A stretch of DNA of 5,240 nt from Treponema sp. (GTDB taxonomy: Bacteria > Spirochaetota > Spirochaetia > Treponematales > Treponemataceae): the NCBI GenBank assembly GCA_016282455.1, contig JAEEKM010000353.1:1-5240 (forward strand). Direction: 5' to 3'. The first letter of the stretch is position 1. The number at the start of each line of letters is the position of its first letter. Both the position numbers and the translations under genes were made by a program. Below are positions 4,743 to 5,240 of the stretch, one piece after another. Under the pieces are notes generated by a model. That model was not told where the DNA came from and searched no databases. It saw only the letters and a list, made by a program, of their open reading frames with translations.

Positions 4743-5240
4743 ATGGAATTTAATACTCAGCTTTTACATGGAAAGAGTGTGAGAGGTTATGCAGAAGGGG
4801 CAACTCTTCCACCCATTTTTCAAAACTGTGCCTTTTCTTACGGCAGCATGGAAGAACTTGAAAAAGTCTTTGCCCATAAAGCAATGGGTTTTGCCTATAC
4901 ACGAATCGGTAACCCAACAGTGGCGGCTTTTGAACAGAGGGTAAATGAACGTGAAGGAGGTGCAGGTGCTCTTGCAACTTCCAGCGGTATGGCGGAGGAA
5001 ACCTTAAGCCTTTTAACCTGTCTTTCTTCCGGAGATGAAATTCTGTGTGCTCCGGGGGTCTACGGCGGCAGCATAGAACTTTTGTCAAACGTTCTTGCCC
5101 TCGGAATCGGAATACGCTATGTAAAAAAATTAACGGAAGAAGAACTTGAAAAAAATTACAGTCCCAAAACCAAACTTGTTTACGCAGAAATAATCGGGAA
5201 CCCCAGCCTGGACGTTCTGGATGTAAAAAAAGTAAGTGCC
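4743..5240 (+). CDS. O-acetylhomoserine sulfhydrylase-type PLP enzyme, N-terminal part (partial)
   Basis: The first 166 residues of a Cys/Met-metabolism PLP-dependent enzyme are visible, and the frame runs open off the right edge. The start MEFNTQLLHG and then LPPIFQNCAFSYGSMEELEKVF are typical of the family. YTRIGNPT (52-59) has the Tyr and Arg that reach the PLP phosphate of the partner subunit. SSGMAEE (80-86) forms the phosphate loop, Tyr107 in VYGGS should stack on the PLP ring, and AEIIGNPSLDVLD (148-160) has Glu149 and Asn153. The IGNP form of this last motif favours O-acetylhomoserine sulfhydrylase (MetY), which makes homocysteine from O-acetylhomoserine and sulfide. Methionine gamma-lyase and cystathionine enzymes of the same fold remain possible. 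The catalytic Lys lies beyond the window. The gene follows the importer operon by 52 bases, hinting at a methionine/corrinoid link. Confidence 0.9.
   Translation, partial: MEFNTQLLHGKSVRGYAEGATLPPIFQNCAFSYGSMEELEKVFAHKAMGFAYTRIGNPTVAAFEQRVNEREGGAGALATSSGMAEETLSLLTCLSSGDEILCAPGVYGGSIELLSNVLALGIGIRYVKKLTEEELEKNYSPKTKLVYAEIIGNPSLDVLDVKKVSA

Noticed and set aside
4750..5088. Minus-strand open frame opposite the PLP enzyme
   Set aside because: It lies antisense to a well-conserved enzyme with clear PLP motifs, and its translation is low-complexity and Arg/Leu/His-rich with no family resemblance.

Overview
The window looks like part of a spirochaete chromosome, most likely a Treponema species. The reasons are a V-type rather than F-type ATPase in a bacterium, with subunit I directly followed by a four-helix subunit K at the end of the cluster (the order I recall from Borrelia and Treponema), and the style of dispersed intergenic repeat lying between them. 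The genus is an inference; no rRNA or other marker gene is present. All genes are on the + strand.

Region 1 (1-1260) is the 3' end of a V-ATPase operon. It holds the C-terminal membrane part of subunit I (open at the left edge), a 196-base intergenic stretch with a composite palindromic repeat and a hairpin, the proteolipid subunit K, and a strong Rho-independent terminator. Subunit K carries the Na+-ligand residues known from the Enterococcus hirae K ring, so the enzyme may move Na+ rather than H+.

Region 2 (1271-4690) is a compact four-gene operon behind a clear sigma-70-type promoter. It encodes a CbiK-like metal chelatase, a secreted class III (BtuF/FecB-type) substrate-binding protein, a FecCD/BtuC-type permease and a FecE/BtuD-type ATPase. 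The genes overlap or lie within 10 bases of one another. Together they form a complete importer for a metal chelate, corrinoid, haem or siderophore, coupled to a chelatase that would act on a tetrapyrrole in the cytoplasm. The substrate cannot be read from sequence. The promoter lies so close to the first ATG that the transcript is nearly leaderless, leaving no room for a cobalamin riboswitch. The chelatase has Gln where the family normally has a metal-binding Glu.

Region 3 (4691-5240) is a 52-base gap followed by the 5' part of a PLP-dependent Cys/Met-metabolism enzyme of the O-acetylhomoserine sulfhydrylase type, cut by the right edge before its PLP lysine. It may be co-transcribed with the transporter genes.

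No tRNA, rRNA, CRISPR array, insertion sequence or phage gene was seen. The strongest leads are the altered chelatase in its importer operon, its near-leaderless start, and the repeat element inside the V-ATPase operon. I did not find convincing evidence of an entirely new system.
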